DNA from: Thermoproteota archaeon | GTDB lineage: Archaea; Korarchaeota; Korarchaeia; Korarchaeales; Korarchaeaceae | DNA: 34,457 nucleotides | Reading direction: 5' to 3' | Assembly: GCA_027491395.1 (NCBI GenBank) | Contig: JAOZFI010000018.1 | Coordinates: 1 to 34,457, forward strand | In this document: positions 8,219 through 16,986 of the stretch, piece after piece | How positions within the stretch are numbered: position 1 is the first letter of the stretch | Layout: every line of letters begins with the position of its first letter | Notes under the pieces: model-generated | What the model was told of the DNA's origin: nothing | The model's input: the letters and a program-made list of their open reading frames with translations, nothing else | The model's database searches: none | Made by a program: the position numbers and the translations under genes

Positions 8219-9727
8219 ATGGGCTTTATCGCTGAAGTCGAGAGGGAAGTTGAGAGGGCCTCTAGACTACTTGGCTTGGAGATTAGGAGGAGTGTCCCCA
8301 AGCGGATGAGAGTAGTCGAGGATCTTCCCAGCAATGGGTGCACTCGTAGGGAAGGCGACGCCCTCCTAGTATCCGCCAAATTGGCTGGGGACGTGCTCCC
8401 GTATGTATTGGCGAAGGAAGCTGCGATCTCTCTAATGGTGCCAGAGGTGGATGAGGTCCCCCAGGTTCATGACTTGGCGTGGATATACTCTTCAGCCCCC
8501 AGAGAACTCTGGGAGAGGTGTAGAATCCCGCCTGGGAGCCCATTTCACGATTATGATCCCTACAGGCTTTTCTCCTTGGTCCCCTCTAAGGAGAGGAACA
8601 AGGTGCTCGGAACCATCATCAGGATAGTGAACGCCTCGGCTAGGCTGGGCAACTTAGAGTTCCCGATGTACATGGCTCTCCTCTACAAGATCGTCGGTTC
8701 TAGCGTTGGTCTCTCTGACTCTGACGTGAAGCTGATCCGGATAATCTCAGAGAATCCACGCGCCACCTCTGACTACATCAGGAGGAGGGGTATGGGAGGA
8801 TCCTCCTTGACGAAGTCCATGGGGAAGTTGAGGGCTCTGAGGATGATATCCGGTCCAGAGAACGTGGATTATCTTAAACTAGGGCTGTCTACCCTTCTGA
8901 TATCGTTCTCCAACCGAAAGGAGTGCAGAAAGGCTTTATGGAGGTTTCCGTACACGCGCAGCATGCTGGTACCTGTGTCGAGCGAGATCGACGCCTATGC
9001 ATACCTCTCATACCCGTATGAAGGGATGGAGGATCTGCTCTCGCTTCGGAACCTTGGATTGGTTGTATTCCTAGTTAAGGAAACCCTCCTGAGATTCAAT
9101 TTCGACCCCGTCAGGGACCCATTCGAGGCGATAAATCTGGCCACCCCTCAAGAGTTTGGAGAAAAGGCGGAGTTCATTGCCACCTCGTCTCCACCTGTCC
9201 GAGTTGATGAGCTCGATTTGGACGTGCTTAATTTCGTCCTCGAGGAGGGAAAGGTGTCTGCCACTATCCTGACCAAGAAGGGGGTTCCGGAAGCTAGGTC
9301 CAGGCTCAGAAAGCTGAGGGGGGCCGGAATCATTACCAGTCTCTATCGGTTGACGTTTCCCATGGGCGTGGAGAAGGCGATCGTCCTAGTGGAGGGTGGG
9401 CCTAGGGAGATGGATACCCTGTTGGGGGTGCTGGGATCCGGAGGATCGGTGATGGTTCAGCACCTAGAGGGCGAGGTCTCCTACCTGATGGGCGTGCTTA
9501 TGGCCCCTCCGGAGATTAGGGGAGATATCCTCAGAGTGGTCAGGACCGTATACGGTGAAAGAGTGCTTCTGGCCGAGGATTTCGTGGACATTGAGCCGGG
9601 TTGGAGGCTCCCTACAGATCTGTGGGACGAGGGGTCGCAGAAATTCTTGTGGAGGGAACCCCTCGAGAGGTTAAAGGGTGATCTCGAGGCGTGCCTTCCT
9701 CAATCCCGGCCGATCCCACGACGATAA
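8219..9727 (+). CDS. Double Lrp-like HTH protein, paralogue A
   Basis: The 502-residue protein has three parts. Residues 1-165 are a domain of unknown fold, in which LPYVLAKEAAISLM sits where a zincin would have its HExxH helix, but no metal ligands are present. Residues 167-295 hold a helix-turn-helix (DSDVKLIRIISENPRATSDY) followed by an alpha/beta ferredoxin-like stretch. Residues 332-455 repeat that plan (ELDLDVLNFVLEEGKVSATI, then a second ferredoxin-like stretch). The tail has a conserved DIEPGWRLPTDLWDE. Two Lrp/AsnC-like HTH-plus-RAM halves in one chain suggest a pseudo-dimeric regulator. It is clearly homologous along its whole length to the next gene. Its role is unproven; control of the neighbouring membrane locus is an inference. 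Confidence 0.8.
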   Translation: MGFIAEVEREVERASRLLGLEIRRSVPKRMRVVEDLPSNGCTRREGDALLVSAKLAGDVLPYVLAKEAAISLMVPEVDEVPQVHDLAWIYSSAPRELWERCRIPPGSPFHDYDPYRLFSLVPSKERNKVLGTIIRIVNASARLGNLEFPMYMALLYKIVGSSVGLSDSDVKLIRIISENPRATSDYIRRRGMGGSSLTKSMGKLRALRMISGPENVDYLKLGLSTLLISFSNRKECRKALWRFPYTRSMLVPVSSEIDAYAYLSYPYEGMEDLLSLRNLGLVVFLVKETLLRFNFDPVRDPFEAINLATPQEFGEKAEFIATSSPPVRVDELDLDVLNFVLEEGKVSATILTKKGVPEARSRLRKLRGAGIITSLYRLTFPMGVEKAIVLVEGGPREMDTLLGVLGSGGSVMVQHLEGEVSYLMGVLMAPPEIRGDILRVVRTVYGERVLLAEDFVDIEPGWRLPTDLWDEGSQKFLWREPLERLKGDLEACLPQSRPIPRR

Positions 9728-9801
9728 GTGGTAATCACATCAGACGGGCCCGGGAACTGGTGGAGGAAAGGTAATATTGGTTGGGGAGGTTGAACAACCG
9801 A

Positions 9802-11292
9802 ATGGATCCAGTTAGTGAGCTGCACGCGAAGATCGAGGATGTCTCTAAGTCGACTGGATTGGAGATCCGCAGACCTATCCCCAAGGAGGTGAGGATCGTC
9901 GACGACGTGCCTGGGGGCAGATGCACCGGTTACGATGGAGAGGCCCTCCTCGTAGCTAGGGGAGTGGTCAAGTGGCTTCCTCAGGTCCTGAAAAAGGAGG
10001 CGGTGATCCTACATACCGTCCAGGGGGTGGATGTTGTACCTCAGGTGCACGATGTGGCTTGGTACTACTCGGGATCCCCCAAGAAGCTGTGGTTGAGGTG
10101 TAGAATTCCCCCAGAAGGTCCGTTCCATGATTACGATCCATACGAACTCCTCTCGCTCATCCAGGAGGGAGAGATGGATAGGGTCGTGGGGAACCTGCTT
10201 AAGATAGTCAACCTAGCCGCTGAGAGGGGATCCCTGGACTTCGAAACTTACGTGGCACTCCTCAACAGGATCGCTGGGATGATGGTGAGGATCACCGAGA
10301 GCGATGCCAAGATAATGGAGATCATCTCAAGGAACCCTCTGGCTACCGATAGGGAGATCAGGGGCATGGGGATAACCGGAGCCACGCTGAGCAGGTCTTT
10401 GAAGAAGCTGAGGATGCTTGGCATGATATTCGGACCCGAGAACGTGGATCACTGGAAGTTAGGTCTGACGACCCTCCTCATCACGTATCCCAACAACAGA
10501 GAGTGCAGGAAGGCCTTCTGGAGGTTTCCGTACACCTATAGCGCGTACATCCCGGTCTCATCAAAGGCGCACGTGAGGGCATATTTGTCCTACCCCTATC
10601 AGGGTCTTGATGCCCTGAGAGGCGCGCTAGATGGAAGGATCCCGCTGTATCTCGTGAAGGACGCAGCCTTCGGCCTCTCTCTCGATGCTGGGAGGAGCCC
10701 GTATGATTCGGTGGAGGAGTTGTCCAGGCCCCAGCCTAGGGGGAGGGACCTGAGCATTCTCGTGAAGAGGCCAGAGTCCAACCTCGACAGGAACGATTTG
10801 AGGATACTTAACCTAGTCTTCAAGCACGGGAAGGTCACTCACAAGCTCCTGAAGAGGGAGAGAATTCCTGATCCGAAGAAGAGGCTCGGCCGACTTAGGA
10901 AGGACGGTTACATAATCAGGATGTACTTCCACGGGATCCCCAAGGGCATGGAAAAACTCATGCTGATAGTGAGGGCCTCCCATGATGAGATGGTACCTTT
11001 CCACTCCTTCCTGAGGTCGGTTGGATCGGTACTCACCCATTACATAGAGGGGGATGACTTCGAGGGACTGCTATCTCTCCTCGTCACTAGGCCAGAAGTG
11101 AGGGGGGATCTCATTTGGGCTGTGAAGTCCGTTTACGGAGATCAACTCGTCTTGGCGGAGGATTTCTTGGATATAAGTCCCGGTTGGAGGCTCCCCATAG
11201 ATCTGTGGGACGAGGAAAGTGGGACCTTCATATGGGAGGACCCGGTCATCAGATTGGAGAGGGATCTCGAGGCCTGCTACAAAAAATTGTGA
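9802..11292 (+). CDS. Double Lrp-like HTH protein, paralogue B
   Basis: This is the tandem paralogue of the preceding gene, 496 residues long and collinear throughout. Shared blocks include GLEIRR, VPQVHD, FHDYDPY, a helix-turn-helix (ESDAKIMEIISRNPLATDRE), GPENVD, WRFPYT, YLSYPY, a second HTH (RNDLRILNLVFKHGKVTHKL) and PGWRLP.DLWDE near the end. The frame is open from TTG 9781, but ATG 9802 is chosen because it places GLEIRR exactly 18 residues from the start, as in paralogue A. A TAATATT element about 30 bases upstream (9770-9776) could be its own TATA box. The pair arose by local duplication and has diverged considerably, so it is old. Confidence 0.8.
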   Translation: MDPVSELHAKIEDVSKSTGLEIRRPIPKEVRIVDDVPGGRCTGYDGEALLVARGVVKWLPQVLKKEAVILHTVQGVDVVPQVHDVAWYYSGSPKKLWLRCRIPPEGPFHDYDPYELLSLIQEGEMDRVVGNLLKIVNLAAERGSLDFETYVALLNRIAGMMVRITESDAKIMEIISRNPLATDREIRGMGITGATLSRSLKKLRMLGMIFGPENVDHWKLGLTTLLITYPNNRECRKAFWRFPYTYSAYIPVSSKAHVRAYLSYPYQGLDALRGALDGRIPLYLVKDAAFGLSLDAGRSPYDSVEELSRPQPRGRDLSILVKRPESNLDRNDLRILNLVFKHGKVTHKLLKRERIPDPKKRLGRLRKDGYIIRMYFHGIPKGMEKLMLIVRASHDEMVPFHSFLRSVGSVLTHYIEGDDFEGLLSLLVTRPEVRGDLIWAVKSVYGDQLVLAEDFLDISPGWRLPIDLWDEESGTFIWEDPVIRLERDLEACYKKL

Positions 11293-11717
11293 AAGGGGCC
11301 TTTATGTGTTAGGCTCTGGCAGAGGAGGCACCGGAGTAGAAGGTGGCAGTCCCATTCACCTCCCGTTATACGTCTATTGACGAACTAAAATTTTTCATTA
11401 AGTGGTTCCATCTATGATGAAGCTGATGGCACCACAGATCCATTCAGGGAACCACGAGTCAGATCTTATGCGAATACCTGCTAGGAACAATTAGATTACC
11501 GAATAAGCTCTTTTTTGTATCCGCTTAGCTTGTAATACCGGATCTAATCTCGGTCGCCTGTCGGCATTGTGAAGGCCAATAGGAGCCGGAACCTGCTTGC
11601 ATTTTACAACAAACGACGTTCTATTTCCCGGCGAGCTGGCGGGGGCAACTAGCTGGCCTAACACCAACATCACCAGATCCTTTTTACGGGTCCATCGGGT
11701 GCTTTAGGAGAATGTGA
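11293..11717. other. Intergenic stretch, AT-rich, no supportable gene
   Basis: It holds T-rich runs at 11388-11393 and 11511-11516, which could end the upstream transcripts. There is also a perfect 8-bp inverted repeat GTGGTTCC (11402-11409)/GGAACCAC (11448-11455) enclosing 38 bases. A short minus-strand open frame (11491-11673) has codon use unlike real genes nearby and no motif, so it is not called. Confidence 0.45.
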
Positions 11718-13046
11718 ATGTTAGGGGGCTTCCTCAGGAAGCGTGCTGTACTGGCACTGATGAGGCTGACTGGCCGGGACTTCAGGCGGGAACTCAGGAC
11801 GATAGAGTCCATAATGCGCGGGGATATGCCATTGGAAGATTTCGTTAGAGAATCCCTGAGATCCCTCTTTGAGTACGCTAAAAAGAAGGTACCGCATTAC
11901 TCTCGGCTGTTGAGGGACTTAGAAGACCCACTAACCCATTTTGACAGGATCCCTGTCCTCAGAAGATCCTTCGTCCAGGCTCACATCGATGATCTAACCT
12001 CCACAGACATGGAAAGGATGATGGGGGTATTAACCGGGACCACTGGAGGATCAACGGCAAGGCCCATAAGGTTCTTCAGGGATGTGAGATCCTATCGCTG
12101 GAGTAAGGCCACGGAGGTCTTCTATTACAGTTGGTTCTTGGGGATAGATCTGCTGAAGGCTAAGAAAATGATCATTTGGGGCTCGGCTGCTGAACTCCTC
12201 GGTGGTATATCTCTTCTATCCAATATGACCCACATCCTTGATAGGGCAGTCTACTTCAACGCTTACCTCATAGATCAACGGTTAATTGAGAGGGTCCTGA
12301 GGAAGCTAGAGGATTACAGGCCGGACATCCTCAGGGGACTTCCTCACTTCCTAGCTGCTGTGGCTGAGTACGCCCTCAGGAGGGGGATTGGGGGTGTTCA
12401 GGCCGAAGGCTGTGATCTCGACTGGGGAAACGCTAAACAAATGGAGGAGGGAGATAATAGAGGAGGCATTCGGTAGGGTATACAATTTCTACGGGGCCAG
12501 AGAGGCCCCGTCCATAGCTGGAGAGTGCAGCGACGGGTCCCTCCACGTTTTCTCTTTCAACAACTTAGTAGAGATCCTCGACGACTCAGGTAGGAAGGCC
12601 CCGAATAGGGTGCTCGGGAACGTCGTCGTGACTCCTCTACACAACTACGCTATGCCGCTCATAAGGTACGAGATAGGCGACATGGCTAGGGCGGTTGAGA
12701 GGAGGTGCCCCTGCGGCTCCATCCTACCGAGGATGGGTAGGGTTGAGGGCAGGACCACCGAGTTCGTGGTGAGGAGGGACGGCTCCCTCTTGGGGGGCGA
12801 GTTCTTCGAGGGGGTGTTCAGGGTCGAGGGTTGGGTCAGGGAGTTCCAAGTTATCTAAGAGGATCTAGACACTCTGAGGATCCTCGTCACACCCGAGGAA
12901 GGTAAGAAAATTTCACTCTCCGCGGTTGAGGGAAGGTGAGGAAGGTACTAGGCGATGTGACCGTGAGGTGGGAGCTAGTGGACAGCGTGCCTAGACCAGC
13001 CTCGGGGAAGTTTATGTACGTGATATCGAAGGTCGATCGGACCTAG
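11718..13046 (+). pseudogene. Decayed CapK/PaaK-type AMP-forming ligase
   Basis: Pieced together, the frames give about 440 residues, the normal length for phenylacetate-CoA ligase/CapK-type adenylating enzymes. The ATP-binding loop TGTTGGSTARP, the YNFYGAREAP segment and the late IRYEIGDMA motif are all recognisable. Three lesions break it. A frameshift lies near 12386-12400, at a short G run. An in-frame TAA at 12856-12858 sits where a codon such as CAA would restore the frame (FQVI-stop-EDLDTLRI). A second frameshift lies near 12935, after which RWELVDSVPRPASGKF and the end KVDRT can be read. The native enzyme would activate a carboxylate as acyl-AMP. The start is ATG 11718. It is probably non-functional. 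Confidence 0.85.
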
Positions 13047-13847
13047 CTGGGTAAGCCGAGCTTATGGGTGGTAATGTCCCTCTAGGGTGTCTGAAGTCCC
13101 AAGGATCATTCGTCCTCTTCCTCCTGTCTAGATGAGTAGTAGGGTGACTCTGTGGACTCCTCATTCCCCCTGAGCTCCCTAGTCGTAGTACCTAATACGT
13201 CGGCTGGATCGGAGCCTCCGACTCTAGTCTCTCCGTCTGCCACTCGTCGCTTATAGATGTGTCCAGACAGCCCATCCTGTCCCTCTTGCTGTCGCAAACT
13301 TAACCGTCACCCACATAGCTAACCTCATTCCCCTCTTCGTCCCTCAATAGGCCCTCGCTGTTCATCGCGCGAAGATATCTCCTCCAGCTCAGGGGTGAGG
13401 AGGGATTGGTAGGCGATAAATCCCTAGTCAGCTGGCCCGGACATATCCTCAAGATCAGCTTTCCTGCCAGCATCCCGAGCAGTAGGAGGCCTTGGGAAGG
13501 CGGCAAAACTGTTTTCACTTCCATAAGTTCCCCCTGATCGCTCTAACGTTTGGTAGAGGAGCTCCTAGTGTGTTCCGGACTGGTTCAGGAGCTTCTCAAG
13601 GGAGAATTCGGGTCCAGCTTGGAGATGAAAACTATGGCGAGGGGACTTGGGATTGTGGGCGGGGAGGGTGTCGGTATCCGAGGCCGCTGTCCACTCCTCG
13701 GGTATACATCCCAAGACGCCTAAGAAAATGTCCCTGACCTCCACTTTATCTCCCACATCTCTACTTGGAAGCTTAATTCCTTTCCTACATTACTTCAATT
13801 CCTCTCGAAGCGAGATGGAGTTGTGCACATTTTAAGTAAATAGGAGG
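13047..13847. other. 800-base stretch without a convincing gene
   Basis: The only frame worth noting is on the minus strand from ATG 13524 to 13300 (74 residues). It has a hydrophobic stretch (GLLLLGMLAGKLILRI) and a GGGG upstream of the ATG, but no family I recognise. Another minus-strand fragment at 13565-13756 (VEVRDIFLGVLGCIPEEW) may be a relic. The stretch follows a pseudogene and probably contains further decayed sequence. I see no RNA gene or repeat. Confidence 0.35.
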
Positions 13848-13856
13848 ATGAGGCGC

Positions 13857-14531
13857 GTGTGGATCGCAGCCCTAGCCACGGCCATCGGCATGTGGGGGCT
13901 AGTAATATCGGTCTCGGCGATCGTAGCAACCTACATCGCAAGACTCGCACCTGAGAGGTCCTTTTACCCGACAATAGCCTCTGAGGCCCTTTATGGATTG
14001 ATCTCCTTGCTGCTCATCCACCTCACCGGTGGGGTTGGCGCTTATTCCGTTCTCTCAGGGGCTCCGCCCTACAAGTTGGGCCTAGCCGCCTCAATCTCCC
14101 TTCCCCTCTCACTGCTTATGAGCAGCCTCGCCTACAGAAGCGGCTACTACGAACCTCCACACCTCCCCAAGGGCATGACAGAGAGAGTGATTCTCCTCCT
14201 TCTTATAGCACCGATGGGGGAGGAGATGCTCTTCAGAGGTCTGCTGGAGGGCTACCTACTGCTGAGCTTGGGCGCGAATCTGACCTCGCTGGTAGTAGCG
14301 ATATCACTGCCCGCGGCCCTCTTCGCGGCAATCCACTACGTGCCCTACAGGGAGGCCCCCCCTCGCTGCCTTAGGTGGGTCCTGACGACAGCGCTGATTG
14401 CAGGTCTCGTGGCTGGCTTCTTTAGGGTCTACGCCGATTCCCTGCTGCCGGCCGTGCTGATCCACTCCTGCTTTAACTTGGGTGGCATGGTGGCCTCGAG
14501 GAGAAGGTCGGTACATCTAGGTAGCCTCTGA
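13857..14531 (+). CDS. CPBP/CAAX-family intramembrane metalloprotease
   Basis: The hydrophobic protein has about six to eight membrane helices. The signature of the family (CPBP, formerly Abi/CAAX) is present: EEMLFRG (EExxxR), then AIHYVP with the next metal-ligand histidine, then HSCFNLGG with the last His/Asn. All expected catalytic residues are therefore present. Members are site-2-like membrane glutamic/metallo-proteases or self-immunity factors; the substrate here is unknown. An ATG at 13848 directly abuts AGGAGG (13842-13847), leaving no spacer. GTG at 13857, nine bases downstream of that Shine-Dalgarno, is the better start. The gene stands alone between decayed sequence and a broken toxin gene. 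Confidence 0.9.
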   Translation: MWIAALATAIGMWGLVISVSAIVATYIARLAPERSFYPTIASEALYGLISLLLIHLTGGVGAYSVLSGAPPYKLGLAASISLPLSLLMSSLAYRSGYYEPPHLPKGMTERVILLLLIAPMGEEMLFRGLLEGYLLLSLGANLTSLVVAISLPAALFAAIHYVPYREAPPRCLRWVLTTALIAGLVAGFFRVYADSLLPAVLIHSCFNLGGMVASRRRSVHLGSL

Positions 14532-14532
14532 G

Positions 14533-14896
14533 TCACTCCTCGCCCTCCATTCCCTTAAGACGGAGCCCGTACATCCTAAGCCTCGCGAAGTGCCTCAGGT
14601 TGCCGGTGAGTAACTCCATCCCTTTGGATATTGCCGTTGCTGCTATGAGCAGATCCGCATCGCCTATGAGGGATCTCTCCTCCTTCAGCTCCTCGTACAG
14701 TCTGCTGTACTCAGGCAGGATGGATTATCCAGCCAGATCACCTTGTAGGTCTCCTCTAACAGTCTCTTCACTTTCCCTCTCTTCTCGCTGGGTATCTCTC
14801 TAATGAACTCCAAGAGCGTGATCACCGAGATCGCATCCCCGACCCTTTTGCCCTCCTGAAGGAATCTACCAGGACATCAGTGTCGATCAGTATCAA
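14533..14896 (-). pseudogene. vapC: Broken VapC-type PIN toxin (module 2)
   Basis: Three overlapping frames are needed to read it. LIDTDVLVDSFRRAKGSG comes first. After a shift near 14845, DAISVITLLEFIREIPSEK to IWLDN follows. After another shift near 14730, EYSRLYEELKEERSLIGDADLLIAA runs to the end, ...RMYGLRLKGMEGEE. All PIN acidic residues can be found, but not in one frame. The start would be TTG 14896, overlapping the antitoxin stop. The toxin is probably dead while the antitoxin remains open, the expected harmless outcome of decay. Confidence 0.82.
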
Positions 14897-15111
14897 GGGC
14901 GAACCCCCCTGAACCCCCTGTGGGATTTCTCCACCTCTTCCAAGTAGGGGAGCACCTCTTCCCTCAGTTTCTCGAAGGCTCTATCTCTTTTGACTCTATT
15001 GACTTCTTCAGCCAGCTCGTTCAGAAAATCGCTCCAGTCTCTGTCTCCTTTAAGGAGCTCGAGTTTCCTCTTTACCTCCTTCTTCACGGGTATCGTAGTG
15101 TATGTAATCAT
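14893..15111 (-). CDS. vapB: VapB-type antitoxin of broken module 2
   Basis: The 72-residue product starts with TYTTIPVKKEVKRKLELLKG, then DWSDFLNELAEEVN, the pattern of archaeal VapB proteins (DUF217-like). A charged helix follows (FEKLREEVLPYLEEVEKS). The stop codon overlaps the former vapC start. ATG 15111 lies about 25 bases from a TATA-like CTAATAATTA on the minus strand. The frame is intact although the partner toxin is not. Confidence 0.82.
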   Translation of the reverse strand: MITYTTIPVKKEVKRKLELLKGDRDWSDFLNELAEEVNRVKRDRAFEKLREEVLPYLEEVEKSHRGFRGVRP

Positions 15112-15118
15112 GGTGTTA

Positions 15119-15133
15119 AATTACCATGTAATT
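15119..15133 (-). promoter_or_regulatory. Operator-like AATTAC/GTAATT inverted repeat
   Basis: AATTAC-CAT-GTAATT is a perfect 6-bp inverted repeat with a 3-base centre. It lies between the likely TATA element (about 15130-15140) and the antitoxin ATG at 15111. It fits an autoregulatory site for the VapB protein. Its TTAC/GTAA half-sites recur at 2603-2625. Confidence 0.5.
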
Positions 15134-15160
15134 ATTAGTCTCGATGATGGTGAGATGGAT

Positions 15161-15544
15161 TCACCGCTTGAAGCCCTTTCTCCTCCTTACCTCCTCCAAG
15201 ACCTCGTCCAGCCTGCTTACCAAGATTGAGAGGGCCTCCTCCACGGTCTTCCTCCCGACCACGATGGGGTAGTGCCTCGACTCCCTGACCCTGAGGAAGT
15301 TGGGCCCCATCCTCCCGGCTAAGAAGACGTCTACATCACTCAGGAGCTCCACCACCGCTTTGAATTTCCTAGGGTCTCCGTGTTCTCTCTCCTCCATTGC
15401 TCTCACAGTATTCTCCCTCTTCTCAACAAGCCGGTAGTTCCCGTCCTCGTCGACCTCGTATATTAGGTAGTACTTGGCGTCGCCGAAGTGCTCCCCGCTC
15501 AACCTAGTCTCGTCGTCATCCACACCTACAGCCACTCTGATCAT
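15161..15544 (-). CDS. NifX/NafY-like (dinitrogenase iron-molybdenum cofactor family) protein
   Basis: The 127-residue protein starts IRVAVGVDDDETRLSGEHFGDAKYYLIYEVD and continues with a middle strand-helix unit (KAVVELLSDVDVFLAGRMG) and NFLRVRESRHYPIVV. This is the RNase H-like fold of the NifX/NafY/NifB C-terminal family. Stand-alone archaeal members are common outside nitrogen fixation and are thought to bind metal clusters or act in metal handling. No nif genes are nearby, so nitrogenase maturation is unlikely here. The cysteine-free sequence gives no clue to a ligand. It is a single-gene unit. Confidence 0.8.
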   Translation of the reverse strand: MIRVAVGVDDDETRLSGEHFGDAKYYLIYEVDEDGNYRLVEKRENTVRAMEEREHGDPRKFKAVVELLSDVDVFLAGRMGPNFLRVRESRHYPIVVGRKTVEEALSILVSRLDEVLEEVRRRKGFKR

Positions 15545-15621
15545 TGGGAACCCGCTGCCTAGGTTCGTGGCTCATTTATAATCCATTTGTGAAGGCCTGT
15601 TCTCCCGTCCTAACGTGCCCT

Positions 15622-16803
15622 TCACTTCAAGTAGTCTTGGAGAGAAGCTTGGATGAGGTGCCGCCTCAGGATCGCTGAGTTCTCCACCCAGACATCGAGG
15701 GGGGTTATCATTTTCCTCCCCACGTGCTGGAGGCACTCCCTCAGCTCGTCGCACTTTAGCGGATCTGATCTGAGGATGTGCCTGACCGTCTCCCTCACGT
15801 TCCACACTCCCACGGGAAGGTAGCCCGGATGGGCCTCCCTGAGTATGAGCACGGTCGCCTGCCTCTTCTCCTTCCTGAGCTTCTCGGCCACGGCCAGCCT
15901 CCCGGCATAGTAGCAGCCTCCCATGCTGGCGTATCTCCATCTTCCCTCGAAGGGCTCGTAGTCCCCGGCTAGAGCCATTTCCTCCAAAAGGGTCCCGGGG
16001 AACCAGACCTCTATGGACTCGTAGCTCCATCTCTCGGGGAACATGATAATAGACCACCTGTTCTTGAGGTACTCGCCGTAGTACAGCCTGTACTCGTTTA
16101 TCTCCGGGTAGGTCCTCACCTCCCTCAACAGGTACTTGGAGAGGGTGTCGTCCACGGCGGTTATGGACCACCTGGTAGGGACGAACTTCCTGTTTCTTCC
16201 AATGCCGAGGAGGCCAGCGCTGAGCCCCTGCTGGATCTTAGAGACGGGGACCCCCCTCTCATAGAGCTCGACCATGGCCTCCGTTGCTTTGGCGTCTCTG
16301 TCGTAGTAGGCCCTCTCCAGCCTGGAATCTGACCTCCCTGGCTCAACTCTCAGCTTCTCGAGGAGGGCGGAGGGTCCGAAGGGTTGGTGCACCTCCGATA
16401 GAATCGCTCCTCTAGGGGGATGCCTGAGCCTAGCCTCCATGTCCACCGACTCCCTGGAGAGCATGGACTCCTGCAGCTCCCTCGCATACCTGTCATCTAT
16501 CTGGGTCACCTTCAGCCTCCTCTTCCCCCTGAGAAGCTGAAGCCTCATGACCACTATCTCCTTCAGGCCCTTCCCGAACCAGAGCTCACTCATCCCCATG
16601 TATTCGGTGTCGCCCCGAACGGGAGGGATCAAGGGGCCTATGTACACCTTGGGGTAGCCGTGCCTCCCCACGAATATCTCGGGAGGCGAGGAGCCCTCCA
16701 CCAGAGTGCCCGCGCTGGGTAGGTAACCGAGCAGGGAGTTTACTTCTACTCTATCAATTCTCCTGACCTTGAAGTCCTCGGTCAGCAGCTTTAGCTTCTT
16801 CAC
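15622..16803 (-). CDS. nreA: Archaeal DNA repair protein NreA
   Basis: The Nre signature blocks are clear: PPEIFVGRHGYPKVYIGPLIPP, then DTEYMGMSELWFGKGLKEIVVMR, then SRLERAYYDRDAKATEAM and GLLGIGRNRKFVPTRWSITAVDD. The C terminus QASLQDYLK is a PCNA-interacting (PIP-box-like) motif, as known for NreA, which protects against DNA damage. The open frame reaches ATG 16926, but its first 41 codons use CGT, CGA and TTA freely and lack the zinc-finger cysteine pattern of classical NreA. GTG 16803 lies about 26 bases downstream of GATTTTATAGC (TATA), so I prefer that leaderless start (393 residues). It may thus lack the N-terminal zinc finger. Confidence 0.9.
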   Translation of the reverse strand: MKKLKLLTEDFKVRRIDRVEVNSLLGYLPSAGTLVEGSSPPEIFVGRHGYPKVYIGPLIPPVRGDTEYMGMSELWFGKGLKEIVVMRLQLLRGKRRLKVTQIDDRYARELQESMLSRESVDMEARLRHPPRGAILSEVHQPFGPSALLEKLRVEPGRSDSRLERAYYDRDAKATEAMVELYERGVPVSKIQQGLSAGLLGIGRNRKFVPTRWSITAVDDTLSKYLLREVRTYPEINEYRLYYGEYLKNRWSIIMFPERWSYESIEVWFPGTLLEEMALAGDYEPFEGRWRYASMGGCYYAGRLAVAEKLRKEKRQATVLILREAHPGYLPVGVWNVRETVRHILRSDPLKCDELRECLQHVGRKMITPLDVWVENSAILRRHLIQASLQDYLK

Positions 16804-16986
16804 CGATCTTAATGGGGAGGATCGAGCTATAAAATCTGTGAGACCCAGACAACGGGTCCCGCCCATGGGAATATAATTCGGATCGTGCTGCCCCCCATAT
16901 AATTTCAGGCACCTAGCAACCCACATCTGATTTGATTAGAACCGGCCGCGGCAATACGCACTTAAGGGACTCAAGGACAATGGCCT

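Noticed and set aside
11413-11450. C/D-box small RNA starting at ATGATGA
   Set aside because: The first CTGA follows after two bases and no later D box is found at a proper distance.
15572-16171. Long minus-strand open frame overlapping nreA (about 199 codons)
   Set aside because: It is a shadow of nreA in another frame, with no motif and unnatural composition.
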